This document shows, in pieces, positions 6,018 through 6,713 of a stretch of 6,713 bases of DNA. Under the pieces are notes generated by a model, which was not told where the DNA came from, did no database searches, and saw only the letters and a list, made by a program, of their open reading frames with translations. Position 1 is the stretch's first letter. Each line of letters begins with the position of its first letter. The stretch covers positions 1 through 6,713 of the forward strand of contig JAEZXF010000088.1 in assembly GCA_023419995.1 (NCBI GenBank), in the 5' to 3' direction. The stretch comes from Pseudomonadota bacterium. GTDB taxonomy: Bacteria > Pseudomonadota > Alphaproteobacteria > Rhizobiales > Rhizobiaceae. The translations under genes were made by a program, and so were the position numbers.

Positions 6018-6027
6018 TGCCGCGGCA
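6018..6027. repeat. Perfect 10-bp palindrome in the binding-protein/livH spacer
   Basis: TGCCGCGGCA is fully self-complementary and lies in the middle of the 48-nt gap. With the neighbouring palindrome it may stabilise the 3' end of the binding-protein message or slow transcription into livH, as is common where a binding protein must be made in excess. No T-run follows on the minus strand, so this is not a clear terminator. Confidence 0.35.
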
Positions 6028-6047
6028 GGGAAAGGCCGAGCCCCGGC

Positions 6048-6713
6048 TCAGTTGGCCGGAACGGTTCCGATGACGACGGGCGCGCCGTCCTTGACCTGGA
6101 CCATGAAGCTCGGGCGCGACATCTCGCCCGCGTCGTCCCAGCAGGTGTCGAGCAGCATGCGCGGATGCGAGGCCACGTCGAGGCACAGGTTCTTCATCTT
6201 CTCGGCGAAGGCCGCGCCGTCGAACTCGCCGACCATCTCGGTCACGTACTTCGTGGCCCAGGCGCCGACATAGCCCTTGATCGCGTCGTGGGTGGGCTTG
6301 CGCTTGAAGGTCTGCTCGAACTTGGTCGCGAACTCGGCGATGCCCTCGATCTGGGTCGCCGTCGCGGTCACGCCGACATGGGCGATGGCGCCCTCGGCCG
6401 CGCCGCCGGCGAGCTCGATCACCTTGGCCTCGGTCAGCGTCACCTCGCCGACCAGCGGCATGGAGAGACCCTGCTTCTTCGCCTCGATCAGGAAGCGCGC
6501 CGATTCCTCCTGGTGCGTATAGACGAACACGGCATCGGCGCCCGAATCCTTGAGGCGGGCGACGTCGGCGGCGTAGTCGGTCTGCGCCTGCTCGGAGGAG
6601 ACGTCGGCGACGATCTCGATGCCGGCCTTCTGCATCTCGGCGACGAAGACGTCATGGCCGCCCTTGCCGAACTCGTTGTTGACCCAGGCGATGCCGACCT
6701 TCTTCGCCTTCAG
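6048..6713 (-). CDS. Periplasmic substrate-binding protein of the HAAT importer (LivJ/LivK-like, type I fold), N-terminus outside window
   Basis: The last 221 residues are present, ending with TGA at 6048-6050. The first codon at the window edge is Leu, in frame, so the gene continues to the right. Family features of Peripla_BP_6 proteins are clear. They are the KKVGIAWVNNEFGKGG strand-turn at fragment residues 4-19, the TDYAADVARLKDSGADAVFV block that closes the first lobe, a GEVTLTEAKVIELAGGAAEG stretch, and KPTHDAIKGYVGAW in the second lobe. The protein should bind the ligand in the periplasm and deliver it to LivH/LivM. The ligand is not evident: the residues that contact the alpha-amino and carboxylate groups of amino acids lie mostly in the missing half. 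Two cysteines (in NLCLD and DTCWD, about 16 residues apart) could form a disulfide. The downstream spacer to livH is 48 nt. The signal peptide lies outside the window. Confidence 0.92.
   Translation of the reverse strand: MKAKKVGIAWVNNEFGKGGHDVFVAEMQKAGIEIVADVSSEQAQTDYAADVARLKDSGADAVFVYTHQEESARFLIEAKKQGLSMPLVGEVTLTEAKVIELAGGAAEGAIAHVGVTATATQIEGIAEFATKFEQTFKRKPTHDAIKGYVGAWATKYVTEMVGEFDGAAFAEKMKNLCLDVASHPRMLLDTCWDDAGEMSRPSFMVQVKDGAPVVIGTVPAN

Noticed and set aside
5122..6186. The livM frame is open upstream across livH to 6186.
   Set aside because: It is a shadow of livH and the binding-protein gene in a GC-rich genome. LivM homology starts at 5121 with a good ribosome-binding site.

Overview
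This is a very GC-rich chromosomal-type window with short intergenic gaps. Gene content and codon choice suggest an alphaproteobacterium (Rhizobiales-like or a relative). That is inferred from style and family resemblance only, because the window has no rRNA or other phylogenetic marker.

Layout, left to right. (1) Positions 1-157: the C-terminal end of an AraC-family regulator on the plus strand, cut by the window edge. (2) Positions 165 to about 520, minus strand: the C-terminal quarter of a four-carbon acid sugar kinase family (DUF1537/OtnK-like) protein. (3) About 521-745, plus strand: the last 74 residues of a TRAP transporter large permease (DctM). Fragments 2 and 3 have both lost their 5' parts and meet head to head at a 12-bp perfect palindrome (509-520). 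This is a genuine rearrangement scar or an assembly join. (4) Positions 746-891: a 146-nt spacer rich in inverted repeats. (5) Positions 892-1776: an intact metallo-beta-lactamase-fold hydrolase of the persulfide dioxygenase/Blh type. (6) Converging on it from the right is a compact minus-strand operon, 6713 to 1793. It encodes a periplasmic substrate-binding protein (its N-terminus lies outside the window), LivH, LivM, LivG, LivF and an SMP-30/gluconolactonase-family lactonase.

How they work together. The five Liv-type genes make a complete HAAT-family ABC importer: binding protein, two permeases and two ATPases. Genes from livH onward overlap or nearly abut (TGATG, ATGA, a 2-nt gap, an 11-nt overlap), so they are probably translated as a coupled unit. 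A 48-nt spacer with two perfect palindromes separates the binding-protein gene from livH. The lactonase gene starts inside the end of livF. This suggests the importer brings in a sugar acid, lactone or similar compound rather than, or as well as, a branched-chain amino acid. The binding-protein fragment does not settle the ligand.

No CRISPR array, tRNA, rRNA, insertion sequence or integrase was seen. The window is mostly ordinary metabolic and transport content. I found no convincing novel system. The most unusual element is the double-truncation junction near 520, followed by the lactonase-importer coupling and the long inverted repeat in the leader of the persulfide dioxygenase-like gene.
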